NCBI GenBank assembly: GCA_044433165.1
Contig: JAWXTX010000120.1
Coordinates: 1 to 7,814, forward strand
Direction: 5' to 3'
DNA from: Ferrimonas sp044433165
GTDB lineage: Bacteria > Pseudomonadota > Gammaproteobacteria > Enterobacterales > Shewanellaceae
Length of the DNA stretch: 7,814 bases
In this document: one piece after another, positions 6,059 through 7,814 of the stretch
Numbering within the stretch: the first letter of the stretch is position 1
Layout of the letters: each line of letters opens with the position of its first letter
Notes under the pieces: model-generated
Databases searched by the model: none
The model's input: only the letters and a program-made list of their open reading frames with translations
What the model was told of the DNA's origin: nothing
Translations under genes and position numbers: made by a program

Positions 6059-7027
6059 TTAGTTTTCCGTGCAAAAAGCTTGGATATTGACCGTCCCCGA
6101 GTTTTCTTGAATCCAATCACTGTTGTTGCCTTTGAGCGCCCAATAGCGCAAGTAGACTGACCAGGAAGAACCCAAGTCGATGATGTCGGTTTGCTCCATC
6201 GAAGTGGTGAAGTATTTATCAGCGGGGTCATCGGTCGGCGCGAGAATTGCTTTTAATGAACTTTGGGCGGTGGCCTTATATCCCGTTGGGCAGTTTGGCT
6301 TGGGTATGATGTCCCCGTCCTTATGCTCTCCGGCATACAAAATGCCGCCAATCAATGATTGTTGTCCTCCATTTGCTGTGGTTACGTAGTAGTTTGTGGC
6401 GTTGGTTAGGGCGTATTCGCCGCCCACGTCCCAATCGCCGGTAAGGGTCGAATTGTCGCCGCTGCGCTTAACGAGCGCTTCGGTGCGAAGTCCGGTGTCG
6501 AGCCTATCAATCCAAAGCTCCATTGCGTCGATATCGGAGCGGTAACGGGCACCTTGGTTAAGCATGGCTCCCATCAGTGCCGAGCGCTGGGCGGTATTGG
6601 CTCCGGTGTTTGTTGGTAAAGGGATACTCATATACAGCCGCCAAATTTCGTAACCGTCATCATCAAAACTTGGTTGGGTGACAATCTGCATGGTGCTATC
6701 CCAGGGCGTTAGGTTGTTGGCCCTGCAATATCCGGCGGCGGCGTCGACACCAGAGCAAGCTGGCATATATAGCGGTTCCAAGGAATTAAAGGCGGTTGGG
6801 AATATCTGGCCACTATTGACGCTTACGCCTTTGTTGATTTGGTCGAGCTGGTAGGCGGCAATCTGCGTTTTAAATTGGGCGAGCCAAGCCCCGAAATTTT
6901 CTGCGTCCTGCTCAACTCGATGGTCGACTGTGGTTCTTGCCATGGTTGCAACAAAAACCCCGATAACGGCCAACACAATGGCCAGCTCTAATAAGGTGAA
7001 TCCCTGTTGGCGCTTCAAAATAGGCAT
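6059..7027 (-). CDS. PilV-like large type IV pilin (probable pilus-tip protein)
   Basis: A 322-residue prepilin-like protein. The leader MPILKRQQG is followed by FTLLELAIVLAVIGVFVATM, a textbook type IV prepilin site: Gly9|Phe10 cleavage, Glu at mature position 5 and a roughly 20-residue hydrophobic helix. A prepilin peptidase encoded elsewhere should process it. The amphipathic continuation (about 32-66) is followed by a large periplasmic/extracellular part with four Cys (91, 101, 246, 319). The TLTGDWDVGGEYALTNA segment (194-210) and the PNCPTGY...FC ending resemble PilV-type tip proteins of IncI plasmids and ICE pili, but the full-length match is not certain. The ATG at 7027 is preferred over an upstream TTG (7051) because it gives a proper short leader; the gene overlaps the preceding minor pilin by 13 bases. 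No shufflon-like repeats or recombinase gene are seen downstream. Confidence 0.75.
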   Translation of the reverse strand: MPILKRQQGFTLLELAIVLAVIGVFVATMARTTVDHRVEQDAENFGAWLAQFKTQIAAYQLDQINKGVSVNSGQIFPTAFNSLEPLYMPACSGVDAAAGYCRANNLTPWDSTMQIVTQPSFDDDGYEIWRLYMSIPLPTNTGANTAQRSALMGAMLNQGARYRSDIDAMELWIDRLDTGLRTEALVKRSGDNSTLTGDWDVGGEYALTNATNYYVTTANGGQQSLIGGILYAGEHKDGDIIPKPNCPTGYKATAQSSLKAILAPTDDPADKYFTTSMEQTDIIDLGSSWSVYLRYWALKGNNSDWIQENSGTVNIQAFCTEN

Positions 7028-7500
7028 CCTGTTTCTGTGTCCAAGTGCCAATAGGTTGATTGGCTCAAGGTGTTGATTGGTGCGGAAAATTGGATGTGTT
7101 GCCCGTCATATCGAATGCCGGAGGAAACCAGCTTTGCAATTAACGGTGCCTCTGAGATGGTCAAACTGAGCGTTATTTCTCGTGGCCAATCCCATGTGTC
7201 GTAATCCGCCGAGGCGGAAAAGCTCAAGGTTGGCGCGTATTCCGCAAGGTTTTGCGCAACCTCGGGTTCTAGTGTGGGAAGGTTGTTGTGTAAGCAACCG
7301 GTTGTGGCGGCTTGCACTAGGTATTGGGAAACGGCGCTACGCAATGCTTGATTGGCGTGGCTCGAAATGGTCGCGGTTTCGTTAAAAAGCAGTGCCGACC
7401 GAAAGAACGGCACCGATATGGTTACAACGATTACTGAAAGCGCAGCAATTCCGATGGCCGCACCAACCAACGAGCTGCCTCGCTGGTTGGTGCTTTGCAT
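7015..7500 (-). CDS. Minor type IV pilin-like protein lacking Glu5
   Basis: A 161-residue prepilin-like protein. The leader MQSTNQRG is followed by SSLVGAAIGIAALSVIVVTI, so cleavage is predicted at Gly8|Ser9, with a hydrophobic helix from 11 to about 33. Mature position 5 is Gly rather than the near-universal Glu; in related systems a pilin without Glu5 (for example GspK) sits at the tip because it needs no pilin ahead of it. Two Cys (69, 159) could form the usual C-terminal disulphide. The ATG at 7500 overlaps the stop of the upstream pilin in a TAATG arrangement, so translation is probably coupled. A strong RNA hairpin covers codons 3-14. The family is judged from N-terminal architecture only. 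Confidence 0.75.
   Translation of the reverse strand: MQSTNQRGSSLVGAAIGIAALSVIVVTISVPFFRSALLFNETATISSHANQALRSAVSQYLVQAATTGCLHNNLPTLEPEVAQNLAEYAPTLSFSASADYDTWDWPREITLSLTISEAPLIAKLVSSGIRYDGQHIQFSAPINTLSQSTYWHLDTETGCLF
7460..7493 (-). promoter_or_regulatory. 15-bp stem-loop in the first codons of the minor pilin mRNA
   Basis: GCACCAACCA (7460-7469) pairs perfectly with TGGTTGGTGC (7484-7493), and the inner CGAG 7471-7474 pairs with CTCG 7479-7482. In the - strand RNA the one DNA mismatch between them (7470/7483) becomes a G-U pair, giving a continuous 15-bp stem with a 4-base loop. It begins eight bases into the coding sequence. No T run follows, so it is not a terminator. It could limit translation or protect the upstream pilin mRNA from 3' decay; the role is inferred. 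Confidence 0.6.
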
Positions 7501-7814
7501 TAGTAGACCGCCGTAATGGTTGTGCCAGACACGGTTAAGGTGTCGCACCCTGTTGCGCTTGCACACTGGCTACGAGTCGCAGAGGCCAGCGAATCGGCCA
7601 AGTTCAACACTTGGTCGGCGTCGTTTGGCATGGTGTGGGTTAATTGCAGCAGGCCAGAGTTGGACGGTAATGCGGAAATAGTCCAGTTACCACCGTAACG
7701 GTTTGCGTTAACACCGTCGTTGTTGGTGCCACAGATGTTACCGCCTGCGGGTAACAAGTTGCGCGAACACAGTTCGTTCATCGAGATACCGTTAAAGTTC
7801 GGGCGTGCCATTTT
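7500..7814 (-). CDS. Type IVb pilin (PilS-like), C-terminal part (5' end outside window)
   Basis: Only the last 104 residues are visible. The frame runs open to the window edge, so the Met at 7811 is internal and the prepilin leader and hydrophobic helix lie beyond. The visible part is a globular pilin C-terminus: NELCSRNLLPAGGNICG with two Cys, then NRYGGNWTISALPS, a strand region with THTMPNDADQVLNLADSL and a final SQCASATGCDTLTVSG containing the other Cys pair. The YGG-strand-helix-Cys arrangement resembles PilS/TcpA-type type IVb pilins. Position first among three pilin-like genes and TAATG overlap with the next gene are consistent with it being the major subunit, but this is not proven. 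Confidence 0.65.
   Translation of the reverse strand, partial: KMARPNFNGISMNELCSRNLLPAGGNICGTNNDGVNANRYGGNWTISALPSNSGLLQLTHTMPNDADQVLNLADSLASATRSQCASATGCDTLTVSGTTITAVY

Noticed and set aside
6059..6400. PilV shufflon with inverted sfx repeats
   Set aside because: The C-terminal end is a single continuous gene followed directly by another, and no repeated inverted segments or recombinase gene are seen.
7028..7051. Upstream TTG start of the PilV-like gene
   Set aside because: It would lengthen the leader by eight residues; the ATG at 7027 gives a typical short prepilin leader.
2482..7814. Integrase, relaxase, tRNA gene, CRISPR array or insertion sequence
   Set aside because: None was found on either strand, so the mobile-element reading relies on gene content only.

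Overview
The window looks like part of a gammaproteobacterial chromosome, probably marine or environmental. This rests on three things: a bamB-der pair in the usual gammaproteobacterial order, a trypsin-like protease whose C-terminal tail resembles the GlyGly-CTERM/rhombosortase signal known from Vibrio, Shewanella and relatives, and moderate GC content. The genus cannot be named from what is visible.

Left third (1-2481, + strand): core genes. The window opens inside bamB (outer-membrane protein assembly lipoprotein), which ends at a strong intrinsic terminator. A 296-base structured intergenic region follows, then complete der (ribosome-assembly GTPase with two G domains). The rest of the window (2482-7814) is entirely on the - strand and looks like accessory or mobile-element DNA. 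Its last gene converges on der with back-to-back stop codons.

Accessory region, in its own direction of transcription (right to left): (1) a pilin operon made of the C-terminal part of a PilS-like type IVb pilin, a minor pilin lacking the usual Glu5, a 322-residue PilV-like large pilin with a textbook prepilin cleavage site, and a secreted Cys-rich protein, closed by a hairpin terminator at 5218-5253; (2) a monocistronic secreted serine protease with its own promoter and its own terminator; (3) an unknown two-TM protein, a TraF-type S26 peptidase and a single-stranded DNA-binding protein, tightly packed and probably one operon. Type IVb pilins, a TraF peptidase and an SSB together suggest an integrative conjugative element or its remnant, inserted at or near the 3' end of der. 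No integrase, relaxase, T4SS ATPase or att repeat lies in the window, so the mobile nature is inference.

A reasonable working picture is a pilus with a tip complex (Glu5-less minor pilin plus PilV-like adhesin) and a secreted passenger, with a surface-sorted protease encoded in the middle as an independent cargo unit. The most striking non-coding signals are a 15-bp stem-loop within the first codons of the minor pilin gene and two + strand terminator-like hairpins embedded in - strand coding sequence.
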